From Sulfurimonas sp. UBA6792 (GTDB taxonomy: Bacteria > Campylobacterota > Campylobacteria > Campylobacterales > Sulfurimonadaceae): a DNA stretch of 45,424 bases. Positions 33,514 to 40,379 of the stretch are shown here, in pieces (position 1 is the first letter of the stretch; the number at the start of each line of letters is the position of its first letter). Made by a program: the position numbers and the translations under genes. Under the pieces are notes generated by a model. The model worked only from the letters and a program-made list of their open reading frames with translations, was not told the origin of the DNA and ran no database searches. The stretch covers positions 1-45,424 of the forward strand of contig DKFQ01000012.1 in the NCBI GenBank assembly GCA_002452425.1. The letters are read 5' to 3'.

Positions 33514-33963
33514 TCAATGAACCTCTAAAATCTTTTTTGTGACGCTATGTCTAAACGCAAACATTTTAGCAAGTTCAAGCTGAATAATAAAATCAAACAG
33601 CGAACCAAAAATACCAAAAGGGAGTTCGTACTCGACTCTGTCTGTGAGTTCGCATACCCCATCTTCTAGTTGCGTGAAAATATGCGAATGCCTCCACACT
33701 TTAAAAGGGGATTTGAGCGCTACATCAAAGAGCAGGTTTGGTTTTTGGATGGTTCGTATCTCAACTTCCCACGTGGTCGTTATGAAGTTTTTTACAGTTT
33801 TGAGCCTCAAGATGTCCCCCTCTTTTGGGGTAAACATCGCATCTTGCATGGTTACTTTTGTATCTTTTGGCGTGATGGCTTTGAGGTTGTTGAAATCCAG
33901 ATGAAAATCAAAGAGCTCCTCAACAGTACAAAATATCAGAGAAGTTTTTTCATATGTTTTCAT
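33514..33963 (-). CDS. SRPBCC (START-like) family protein
   Basis: The 149-residue protein has the helix-grip pattern of SRPBCC proteins: an early strand and helix (TVEELFDFHLDFNNLKAITP), paired strands with FKVWRHSHIFTQL and DRVEYELPFG, and a long C-terminal helix (FIIQLELAKMFAFRHSVTKKIL). Members bind hydrophobic ligands; this version resembles the ligand-binding half of YfcH-type or coenzyme Q-binding-like proteins. No catalytic residue can be named. It sits between the THI5-like gene (12 bp) and the REC-PilZ gene (2 bp), so it is in the same leftward run. Confidence 0.75.
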   Translation of the reverse strand: MKTYEKTSLIFCTVEELFDFHLDFNNLKAITPKDTKVTMQDAMFTPKEGDILRLKTVKNFITTTWEVEIRTIQKPNLLFDVALKSPFKVWRHSHIFTQLEDGVCELTDRVEYELPFGIFGSLFDFIIQLELAKMFAFRHSVTKKILEVH

Positions 33964-33975
33964 CTTGTCTCATTT

Positions 33976-34869
33976 TCAGTGATTTGGTGTTTGCCAAATT
34001 GTAGCGTACTCTTGTTCACTTAGTTTCACGAGTTCAAGTGCTTCGAGCATCTCATAAAGCGCGCGCCACTTACTTGCATCGGCTTTGATATCTGTTTTGA
34101 GATGGACAAGTGTCTGCACGATGATGTTGTCCAAAAGTGTCGTTCTTGTTGCACCCGAGTAGTCGTAAAAGATGTTTTGTGCCTCACGCGGATGGGTTTT
34201 GAGGTAAGACGCCATCTCTGAAGTCACCTCGATAAACGTGCAAAGCGCCTCTCCTTTTGCGTCTATGGTTTTTTGCGTTGTCATAAACTCAAGCGCAGAG
34301 AAGTTAGGGTAGGGAGAGGCAAACTGGTCGATAAAGAGATTTTCAAACCCCTCCATACGCGCCTCAACACCCTCAAAGTTGTCAAAACAGAGCCACGCGC
34401 CATCAAAAGAGGGGTCGTTTTTCATATTTTGAAGATGCCAAAAGTCAGTCTCGACAAACTCTACATTTTCTCTCTCGAACACAAAACCATTTTTTTGTGC
34501 ATAGCGCTTTAGGATCTCAAAACCAACTTTGTTAGTCACAGGATTTGCCGCGGGAGTTGTCAGCTTTATCTTTTGGTTGCTTCTAAGTTTCTCTACTCTA
34601 TCTGCACGAATCATCACCCCTCCGCGTGTCTCAAAGAACCAACCCAAAGATTTAAGCCCATCAAAATAGTGCTCAAAAAGATGGATAGGCTCATTACAGT
34701 GAATGTCGATGTTGCCCGCGATGAGATCCTCAAACCCGTCATAATGCTCCCGTGGCTCGATAATCTCGACATCAAGCCCTTTTTCTTTGTACTTCCCAAG
34801 CACCACTCCCGCAACCATAGGCAAATGGTCAGGATTTAAAAACCACTCTAAAGAAATTTTGATAGTCAC
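33976..34869 (-). CDS. Cytosolic NMT1/THI5-like protein
   Basis: The 297-residue protein has the periplasmic-binding fold of the NMT1/THI5 family (SLEWFLNPDHLPMVAG, GLDVEIIEP, DLIAGNIDIHCNEP, LTTPAANPVTNKVG). Members are either periplasmic binding proteins for thiamine precursors or, as in yeast Thi5, single-turnover enzymes that make the HMP pyrimidine. I place the start at GTG 34869 because AAGGAG lies six bases upstream; the product then begins MTIKISLEW with no signal peptide, so it should be cytosolic. No permease or ATPase gene is adjacent. The cysteine cluster of fungal Thi5 is not seen. thiD and thiE lie 4.6-7 kb away. Function open. Confidence 0.7.
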   Translation of the reverse strand: MTIKISLEWFLNPDHLPMVAGVVLGKYKEKGLDVEIIEPREHYDGFEDLIAGNIDIHCNEPIHLFEHYFDGLKSLGWFFETRGGVMIRADRVEKLRSNQKIKLTTPAANPVTNKVGFEILKRYAQKNGFVFERENVEFVETDFWHLQNMKNDPSFDGAWLCFDNFEGVEARMEGFENLFIDQFASPYPNFSALEFMTTQKTIDAKGEALCTFIEVTSEMASYLKTHPREAQNIFYDYSGATRTTLLDNIIVQTLVHLKTDIKADASKWRALYEMLEALELVKLSEQEYATIWQTPNH

Positions 34870-34980
34870 GTTTTGCTCCTTGATGTTTTGTAAGCGTAGT
34901 TTAGTTTTTTTGAGCGTTCGTTTGTAGTGCAAATTTGTTCGTTGGTAGATTTGGCAGGAAAATCAAAGAGCTATCATCAA

Positions 34981-35005
34981 ACGGAAATGGGACTTTAGTC
35001 CCGTT
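34981..35005 (+). repeat. REP-like palindrome upstream of the toxin-antitoxin pair
   Basis: ACGGAAATGGGACTTTAGTC and the following CCGTT contain the hairpin GGGAC-TTTA-GTCCC, identical in its core to the copies at 35770-35840 and differing by a compensated pair from 13710. It lies between the 5' end of the THI5-like gene and the antitoxin promoter. Confidence 0.85.
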
Positions 35006-35024
35006 GTCTTTTTGGTTTTTAATA

Positions 35025-35053
35025 TTGACAGATTTCTATTTTTGTACTACAAT
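35025..35053 (+). promoter_or_regulatory. Promoter of the toxin-antitoxin operon
   Basis: TTGACA (35025-35030) and TACAAT (35048-35053) are separated by exactly 17 bp. This is the best -35/-10 pair in the window and unlike the -10-only promoters of the neighbouring genes. Transcription would start about 20 bp before the antitoxin ATG at 35080. Confidence 0.8.
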
Positions 35054-35079
35054 CTAAAAAATCAGACAAAGAGTTAAAT

Positions 35080-35352
35080 ATGACAACAAGATTTGGTGTG
35101 AGAGAGATTACAAGAAATTTTAATATTTTAGAAAACTATGATTATGTAGAGATTGAAGACAAAAAAACACATACGCTCAAAGGGCTGTTTGTATCTGCCG
35201 AACTCCTAGAAGATGTCAAAACTTTTCTCGACAAAAAGATAAAAGCCAAAAAGAGGCAAGAGCTAGATGAGATGATGCAGTTTGTCGGTATGGTAAATGG
35301 GGATTTTGGCGAACAAAAAGCACAAGATATAAAATCTGAAAAAATAGTATGA
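35080..35352 (+). CDS. Antitoxin of a VapBC-like pair
   Basis: The 90-residue acidic-tailed protein begins MTTRFGVREITRNFNIL, a compact DNA-binding-like start reminiscent of Phd/AbrB-type antitoxins, and continues into a helical, charged C-terminal part (LLEDVKTFLDKKIKAKKRQ) suited to wrap the toxin. The N-terminal family is uncertain; the antitoxin role is inferred from size, order and the 4-bp overlap with a PIN-domain gene. AAAGAG precedes the ATG. It is likely autoregulated through its strong promoter. Confidence 0.8.
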   Translation: MTTRFGVREITRNFNILENYDYVEIEDKKTHTLKGLFVSAELLEDVKTFLDKKIKAKKRQELDEMMQFVGMVNGDFGEQKAQDIKSEKIV

Positions 35353-35753
35353 ATAAGAGAATATTTCTAGATATAAACATCGTCATAGACATCATCGACG
35401 AAGCAAGAGCATCACACCAAAAAGCAAAACTTATGCTTATCAAAATAATCGAACAAGATTATGAAGTCTATATCAGCGAGGATGTAATCACTACGATTTA
35501 CTATGTTTTAAAGGGAAATGTAAAAGTTTTGTATTTTTTCAAAAACATTATGAGCAGATGGAATGTCGTACCTTTTGGAAAAGATGTAATCGAAGATTCC
35601 ATAGATTTTTCCATAAAATATAACAGTGATTTGGAAGATACTTTGCAGTGCATGTGTGCTAAAAAAAATGGCTGCAAGACATTTATAACAAGCGATAAAA
35701 AGTTTATTGACTGTGGAATTGAAGTTTTGGATTATGAGCAGTTTTTGAGGTAA
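35349..35753 (+). CDS. PIN-domain toxin (VapC-like ribonuclease)
   Basis: The 134-residue protein is a single PIN domain, predicted to cut RNA using Mg2+ or Mn2+ bound by four acidic residues: Asp8 (IFLDINIVID), Glu44 (ISEDVITTI), Asp97 (DLEDTLQ) and Asp116 (FITSDKKF). All four are present, so it should be active when released from the antitoxin. It overlaps the antitoxin stop by 4 bp, allowing coupled translation. Codon use is AT-rich compared with the flanking metabolic genes, and REP-like repeats lie on both sides of the pair, consistent with horizontal arrival. Confidence 0.9.
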   Translation: MNKRIFLDINIVIDIIDEARASHQKAKLMLIKIIEQDYEVYISEDVITTIYYVLKGNVKVLYFFKNIMSRWNVVPFGKDVIEDSIDFSIKYNSDLEDTLQCMCAKKNGCKTFITSDKKFIDCGIEVLDYEQFLR

Positions 35754-35769
35754 AACTTAAAAGCACATA

Positions 35770-35840
35770 ACGGAAATGGGACTTTAGTCCCGTAATGAGT
35801 TACCAACGCGATACATACGGAACTAAAGTCCCATTTCCGT
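35770..35840. repeat. REP-like inverted pair (BIME) downstream of the toxin gene
   Basis: ACGGAAATGGGACTTTAGTC plus CCGT (35770-35793) and an inverted copy at 35817-35840, differing by one base (GTTCC for GTCCC), flank a 23-bp spacer. The element fills the gap between the convergent toxin and DUF4130 genes and could terminate transcription from both sides. Confidence 0.88.
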
Positions 35841-35846
35841 TTGTGG

Positions 35847-36581
35847 TTAATCGTTCATAAACTCAGTCATGTAAGTGCGGTAAAGTAGCGGCACGGTGCA
35901 CTTTTGGAGTTTTTTGTTCTCTCTGCTTTTGATGGCGACACTCTCAAAAAAAGTCTTCCAAAGTTTGCTAAATTTTTGCTCTGCATCGGAGAGTTTTGGT
36001 GCTTCAAACTCCGCTACTTTTTGCACCCCTTTGAACTCTTTAGTGTGCACAAATGCCAAAGATCTTTGGATATCATGGATGATGTAGTTTTGGTTGTTGA
36101 GACGTTTGGAGAAGTGGATGCCTAAAAAGTAGAGTACGCTGTATTTGGTCTCTAGCTTGGCATAGAGCGTGCCCTCTTCAAGCTCCTCAAATCGCAAAAA
36201 TCCGCTCATTTTATGACTGATGTGAAAAAGCTCTTTTTGCAGGGCGTGAAGCCTAAAAACGTAGGGAAGCGTGATGTTCTCTAGCTCCCTTTGACTCTTA
36301 AAGCCCGTGATGATGTAGCAGAGCAAATCCATCTCGAAATCGACCCCATCGCACATAAAAATATGCAAAATCCGCTCAAAATGCTCTTTGGCAAACCTCT
36401 TTTGCAGTGCTTCAAAAACGGCTAAACTCTTCGTTTCATCGTAGCGCACTTCATGGAGTGCATCAAAGAGCAGCGTGTCGGGGGCTTTTTTCAAAATGGC
36501 ATCGGGGTTGAGTTTTTCGTAGTACATCTTATGCACAAGTGTCAAAAATGTCTCAAACGATCCATCATAAAGAAGCGTCAT
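35847..36581 (-). CDS. DUF4130-type partner of the radical-SAM DNA-metabolism protein
   Basis: The 244-residue protein matches the family annotated as a putative DNA metabolism protein that accompanies the radical-SAM gene beside it (the TIGR03915/TIGR03916 pair). Recognisable parts are the N-terminal LLYDGSFETFLTLVH, the central VFRLHALQKELFHISHKMSGFLRFEEL, and YSVLYFLGIHFSKRLNNQNYIIHDI (a helical domain with a conserved His-rich face), ending LLYRTYMTEFM. No nuclease motif is obvious. ATG 36581 overlaps the radical-SAM stop in TGATG, with GGAG upstream, so the two are made together. Reaction unknown. Confidence 0.87.
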   Translation of the reverse strand: MTLLYDGSFETFLTLVHKMYYEKLNPDAILKKAPDTLLFDALHEVRYDETKSLAVFEALQKRFAKEHFERILHIFMCDGVDFEMDLLCYIITGFKSQRELENITLPYVFRLHALQKELFHISHKMSGFLRFEELEEGTLYAKLETKYSVLYFLGIHFSKRLNNQNYIIHDIQRSLAFVHTKEFKGVQKVAEFEAPKLSDAEQKFSKLWKTFFESVAIKSRENKKLQKCTVPLLYRTYMTEFMND

Positions 36582-37816
36582 CAAAGTTCTCCAAAGAGTG
36601 CGCTGCCATCAAAAAGGGTAGGTTGCTCTTTTTTTTCTTTGGGAGGGGCAAGAAGTGCGTGTCTGATATGCTCGGCGTAGTGCGGCAGCTCCTTTTGCAT
36701 CCGTCCATCACAGAGGATAAAGTAGCGCGCTCTTTTGGTGGAGATGCGAAGAGCTACCAAATCTTCAAGTTTGAGTTTTTTAAAGCGTCTTGCTTTGAGA
36801 ATCTTTTTTGCGCCGCGTATCCCGATGCCGGGGATACGTAGAAGCTCTTCGTAGCTCGCTTTGTTGATCTCGATGGGAAAGAGGTGGAGATTGTTCAGTG
36901 CCCAAAAAGTCTTTGGGTCAAGCTCTTCATCAAGATTTGGCGTCCTTTCACTCACTATCTCATCATATCCAAAGCCATAAAAGCGCAGCAGCCAGTCGGC
37001 TTGGTAGAGTCTATGTTCACGCAAAAGCGGGGGTTTGGTGATGATGGAGGGGAGTTTTTTGTCATCATTGATGGGAATGTAGGCGCTGTAGTAAACCCGC
37101 TTCAAGAGCGCTTTGTCATAGAGTGCGCTACTGAGTCTTAAAATCTCCAAATCACTCTCAGGCGTTGCTCCGATGATAAGTTGCGTGCTCATGCTGATGG
37201 GTTTGTTAGTGCGCTCGAGTGAGAAGTTACGGGCAAGTTTGAGCGGTGCGAGTACTTTTTCTTTGGTTTTGTTGGGCGCTAAAAGGCGCAGCGATGCGTC
37301 GCTTGGCAGTTCGATGTTGGAGCTGACACGCGAAGCTAGATGCACCACCTCTTCTATAAGTAAAGCATCACTTCCAGGGATAAGCTTGACATGGATATAG
37401 CCGTTGAACTTGTACTCATGGCGCAAAATCCGCAGTGTTCGCAGTATCAACTCCATCGTGTGGTCTTCACTCTCAATGATGCCCGAACTCAAAAAAAGCC
37501 CTTCGATATAGTTGCGCTTGTAGAAGTTGATAGTGATGTCGGCAAGCTCTCTAGGACTAAATGCCGCACGCGCTATATCGTTGCTCACACGGTTGATACA
37601 GTAGCTGCAATCATAGATGCAAAAGTTGGTAAGAAGCACTTTGAGCAGCGAAACACACCGTCCATCGGCTGTAAAAGTGTGGCAAATCCCGCTGTTGTTT
37701 GTGGCTCCGAGCTCTCCTGTTTTGTAGTTGTTCTCACTTCCACTAGAACTGCAACTCACATCGTACTTTGCACTATCGCTTAAAATTTGCATTTTGGTAA
37801 AGATATCTTTTTTCAT
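36581..37816 (-). CDS. Radical-SAM protein with helix-hairpin-helix tail, putative DNA repair/modification
   Basis: The 411-residue enzyme has a radical-SAM cluster motif CX3CX2C (C66, C70, C73 in NFCIYDCSYC), three extra cysteines upstream (C22, C45, C54) that might hold another cofactor or seal the site, a TIM-barrel core (LSSGIIESEDHT, ELPSDASLRLLAP) and a C-terminal helix-hairpin-helix (INKASYEELLRIPGIGIRGA) for DNA binding. This combination defines the family called putative DNA modification/repair radical SAM protein. Substrate and reaction are unproven. A TACAAT box ends six bases before the ATG, with no Shine-Dalgarno, suggesting a leaderless message. Confidence 0.9.
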   Translation of the reverse strand: MKKDIFTKMQILSDSAKYDVSCSSSGSENNYKTGELGATNNSGICHTFTADGRCVSLLKVLLTNFCIYDCSYCINRVSNDIARAAFSPRELADITINFYKRNYIEGLFLSSGIIESEDHTMELILRTLRILRHEYKFNGYIHVKLIPGSDALLIEEVVHLASRVSSNIELPSDASLRLLAPNKTKEKVLAPLKLARNFSLERTNKPISMSTQLIIGATPESDLEILRLSSALYDKALLKRVYYSAYIPINDDKKLPSIITKPPLLREHRLYQADWLLRFYGFGYDEIVSERTPNLDEELDPKTFWALNNLHLFPIEINKASYEELLRIPGIGIRGAKKILKARRFKKLKLEDLVALRISTKRARYFILCDGRMQKELPHYAEHIRHALLAPPKEKKEQPTLFDGSALFGEL

Positions 37817-37822
37817 GCGACT

Positions 37823-37828
37823 ATTGTA
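37823..37828 (-). promoter_or_regulatory. -10 box (TACAAT) immediately before the radical-SAM start
   Basis: The hexamer TACAAT is followed by AGTCGC and the ATG at 37816: the same six-base spacing as TATAAT before the DciA-like gene. The predicted start site coincides with the start codon. Confidence 0.5.
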
Positions 37829-37954
37829 CTTCTCGATGGTTTACGAGGTTAAAAACATGGCAAATTGTCATATTTTTACCACATGGATAGAGCTCTTTTT
37901 TTGCTCAATCCCCATGATTCAGGGCATAAACAATCTTTTTGGTTTATCGCTTTA

Positions 37955-37963
37955 TGCTACAAT
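37955..37963 (+). promoter_or_regulatory. Extended -10 promoter of the CaCA antiporter gene
   Basis: TGCTACAAT is an extended -10 box, 27 bp before the ATG at 37991; AAGAGG supplies the ribosome site. T-rich stretches precede it and no -35 box is evident. Confidence 0.6.
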
Positions 37964-37990
37964 AAGTTATAAACAAAAAAAAGAGGTTGC

Positions 37991-38965
37991 ATGGTACTTT
38001 CTATTTTAGGCATGATTGCCGGATTTGTGTTGTTGGTATGGAGTGCGGATAAGTTTGTGGATGGGGCGGCTGCGACAGCGAAACATCTTGGTATGCCTGC
38101 ACTTTTGATTGGTATTTTGGTTGTAGGTTTTGGGACGAGTGCGCCTGAGATGGTCGTCTCCGCTATTGCTGCCTATGAGGGCAACCCCTCTCTTGCCCTT
38201 GGAAACGCGCTTGGCTCCAACATAGTCAATATCGCGCTTATTTTAGGGGCGACTGCTCTTATTGCGCCCATTGCCGTGCACTCAAAAATCATCAAAAAAG
38301 AGCTTCCTCTTTTAATCGTCATCGTTCTTCTAAGCGGCTTTTTGCTTTTTGACAATAGTTTGACTTTTGTGGAGGGAGTTGTCCTCTTAGGCGGTTTTTT
38401 CGCCCTTGTGGGATGGTCTATCTATGCAGCACTACAGAGTAAAAGAGATACATTTGCCACGGAGGTAAACGCTGAGATCAAAGAAGAGGGTATGAGCCTC
38501 AAGCAGGGAATCTTTTGGCTTGTGCTCGGGCTTGTTTTGCTCATTGTTAGCTCAAGAATCCTCGTGTGGGGCGCTGTAAATATCGCTGTGGAGTTTGGAG
38601 TGAGTGATCTTATCATCGGTCTTACCATCGTTGCTCTTGGAACCTCGCTGCCTGAACTTGCAGCTTCGACGATGGCGGCTAGAAAAGGGGAACACGATAT
38701 AGCTATAGGCAATATCGTGGGATCCAATATGTTCAACATCCTCGCTGTCATTGGAATCGCAACAGTTATCCATCCCTCGCAGACACTAGCGCCCGAAATT
38801 TTGCAAAGAGATTGGAGCATCATGTTTCTTATGACGCTGATGCTTTTTGCTATGGTATATAGTTTTAGAGCAGAAGCAGGAAAAATTTCCAGAATCAAAG
38901 GGGCTATTTTGGTGCTTTGTTATGTTGCGTACAACACCTATTTGGGGATGAGCCTCGTTGCATAA
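37991..38965 (+). CDS. Calcium/sodium antiporter, CaCA family (YrbG-like)
   Basis: The 324-residue inner-membrane protein has ten hydrophobic helices in two inverted halves. Each half carries the alpha-repeat signature of cation/Ca2+ exchangers: GFGTSAPEMVVS with GNALGSNIVNIALILG, and ALGTSLPELAAS with GNIVGSNMFNILAVIG. The acidic residues that bind the ion (both PE pairs) are present. It probably exports Ca2+ in exchange for Na+ or H+. It stands alone, divergent from the radical-SAM gene and followed by a palindrome carrying a MITE. Confidence 0.95.
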   Translation: MVLSILGMIAGFVLLVWSADKFVDGAAATAKHLGMPALLIGILVVGFGTSAPEMVVSAIAAYEGNPSLALGNALGSNIVNIALILGATALIAPIAVHSKIIKKELPLLIVIVLLSGFLLFDNSLTFVEGVVLLGGFFALVGWSIYAALQSKRDTFATEVNAEIKEEGMSLKQGIFWLVLGLVLLIVSSRILVWGAVNIAVEFGVSDLIIGLTIVALGTSLPELAASTMAARKGEHDIAIGNIVGSNMFNILAVIGIATVIHPSQTLAPEILQRDWSIMFLMTLMLFAMVYSFRAEAGKISRIKGAILVLCYVAYNTYLGMSLVA

Positions 38966-38969
38966 TAAC

Positions 38970-39120
38970 ACCAAACTCAATAATTAGACCTCTTTCATAA
39001 CTTCTATTTGTTCACTAAGGCTTCACGGTGGGTACCCCAAATCTAGCAAGCTAGATTTGACCCTTCCGTTGCAGAATCGTTCACAAATAGAAGTTATGAA
39101 AGAGGTCTATTGAGTTTGGT
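38970..39120. repeat. Palindrome interrupted by a MITE
   Basis: The arms ACCAAACTCAATA (38970-38982) and TATTGAGTTTGGT (39108-39120) are exact inverted copies. Removing the insertion 38987-39107 and one TA duplicate restores a perfect 28-bp palindrome, probably the terminator of the antiporter gene, although no T tract follows. Confidence 0.8.
38987..39107. mobile_element. 121-bp MITE with 25-bp terminal inverted repeats
   Basis: The ends GACCTCTTTCATAAC... (38987-39011) and ...GTTATGAAAGAGGTC (39083-39107) are perfect inverted repeats of 25 bp. TA is duplicated on both sides (38985-38986 and 39108-39109). The interior holds a 10-bp hairpin, CAAATCTAGC (38038+1000 to 39047) with GCTAGATTTG (39050-39059). 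There is no coding capacity. TIR and TA target resemble non-autonomous derivatives of IS5- or IS630-type elements; the parent element is not in the window. Confidence 0.82.
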
Positions 39121-39193
39121 ATAAACCGACATAAAAAAGATACAAAAAGAGCGCGCGATGCACTAAAATGGTAAAAACCAAAAGGAGTTTTGG

Positions 39194-39451
39194 ATGGTTT
39201 ATACTAAAAATATAGAAGAAGCAGCTCTTTGGGCAAAGAGGGGTGAAGAGGTCTGTTTTGTGCTTACCAAAGAGAACAAATGGAGCCTCTTTAGTTTCTG
39301 TTACTACCAACTCAAACACAAAACGCTCAAAGAATTTGATTGCATCATCTACAACAAACCAAAAGATCTGCTCTACTACCTTTTGCGCTTTGTCACTCTC
39401 ATCAACTCCAAAAAATACACGCTTCGCTATGAGCCCGATGGGGAGTTTTAA
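39194..39451 (+). CDS. Hypothetical protein, 85 residues
   Basis: The small cytosolic protein (MVYTKNIEEAALWAKRGEEV...) has an alternating strand-helix pattern and many aromatic and lysine residues, with two Cys. I do not recognise a family. Coding is supported by AAAGGAG eight bases before the ATG, a TAAAAT box at 39164-39169 and the family-like compactness of the sequence. Its stop overlaps the thiD stop (convergent) inside a palindrome. Confidence 0.7.
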   Translation: MVYTKNIEEAALWAKRGEEVCFVLTKENKWSLFSFCYYQLKHKTLKEFDCIIYNKPKDLLYYLLRFVTLINSKKYTLRYEPDGEF

Positions 39452-39457
39452 ACTCCC
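39441..39457. terminator. Palindrome over the overlapping stops of the 85-residue protein and thiD
   Basis: GGGAGTTT and AAACTCCC are perfect inverted repeats around a single T, containing both TAA stops. The layout matches the lon/receiver junction at 437-465. A bidirectional terminator is likely. Confidence 0.6.
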
Positions 39458-40218
39458 GCTTTGTGGTTGATGGGTCCTGCGCCGTGACCAATATTTGGGG
39501 CATGTGTGATGGCGTTAGCGATAAAGTTTTTCGAGATTTCTATGGACTCTTCAAGTGTGTGCCCAAGAGCGAGATTTGCGGCTATGGCGCTGGAGTAGGA
39601 ACATCCCGTTCCGTGGGTGTTTGTACTCTTTATAAAAGGGGTTTGAAAAACTCTCTTTTGGTGTCTGAAAAAGAGTTGGTCGATGCTCACCATACCGCTT
39701 GGAAGCTCTAGGAGATGGTTTTTGACAAGCACGGGGCACTTTTGCTCTTGTATGGTTTTGAGCGAGGGTGTATCGCCAAATCTGTACCCAAAGAGCGCCT
39801 CTGCTTCGTGCGTGTTTGGTGTGAGAAGCGTTGCGTACTCAAAGAGTGTTTTCATCTCTTCTATGGCATCGTCTTTGAGAAGTTTGGAAGAGGCTTTGGA
39901 GATAAAAACGGGGTCAAGCACCACGGGAATATCCAGCGTAGCGATGAACTCTCGCACCACTTGGATAATCTCTTTGGAGTAGAGCATCCCGACCTTCACC
40001 GCTGCGACATCGAAGTCTTTTACTATCGCATCGATTTGTGCTTTGACAAAATCAGCCGAGAGCTCAAAAACCTCACTCACTCCCATTGTGTTTTGTGCCG
40101 TCATTACCGTCACAGCAGTTGTTCCAAAAACGCCAAACGCCTCAAATGTCTTCAAATCCGCCTGAATCCCAGCCCCGCCGCTACTATCAGACCCCGCTAT
40201 ACTCATAACTACTTTCAT
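39448..40218 (-). CDS. thiD: Hydroxymethylpyrimidine/phosphomethylpyrimidine kinase
   Basis: The 256-residue ribokinase-like enzyme phosphorylates HMP and HMP-P to HMP-PP for thiamine synthesis. It has the N-terminal SIAGSDSSGGAGIQADLKTF, VTVMTAQNT, VKVGMLYS, VLDPVFISK, LTPNTHEAEALFG and the catalytic C-terminal GTGCSYSSAIAANLA. AGGAG precedes the ATG. It is divergent from thiE across 161 bp in which no TPP riboswitch motif (CTGAGA) is seen. Confidence 0.96.
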   Translation of the reverse strand: MKVVMSIAGSDSSGGAGIQADLKTFEAFGVFGTTAVTVMTAQNTMGVSEVFELSADFVKAQIDAIVKDFDVAAVKVGMLYSKEIIQVVREFIATLDIPVVLDPVFISKASSKLLKDDAIEEMKTLFEYATLLTPNTHEAEALFGYRFGDTPSLKTIQEQKCPVLVKNHLLELPSGMVSIDQLFFRHQKRVFQTPFIKSTNTHGTGCSYSSAIAANLALGHTLEESIEISKNFIANAITHAPNIGHGAGPINHKAGV

Positions 40219-40379
40219 AATCGCTCCTATTTCTAGTTTTGAAATTGTATGAAAAAAAGAGATGTATTCGTAGGTGCTTTATGTCGTTTGGTACTTTCCA
40301 TTTCAACAGACAAAAAAACAATACAAAAATTTTTTAAAAAACGTTAAAGTTACACAATTTCAAAATGCAGGGACAAAAA

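Noticed and set aside
37728..38009. 93-residue hydrophobic open frame spanning the radical-SAM/antiporter gap
   Set aside because: Overlaps the 5' end of the radical-SAM gene and the antiporter start, has no ribosome site, and the region is better explained as divergent promoters.
40219..40379. Possible TPP riboswitch between thiD and thiE
   Set aside because: No CTGAGA or other thi-box element on either strand; the gap is A/T-rich with no compelling structure.
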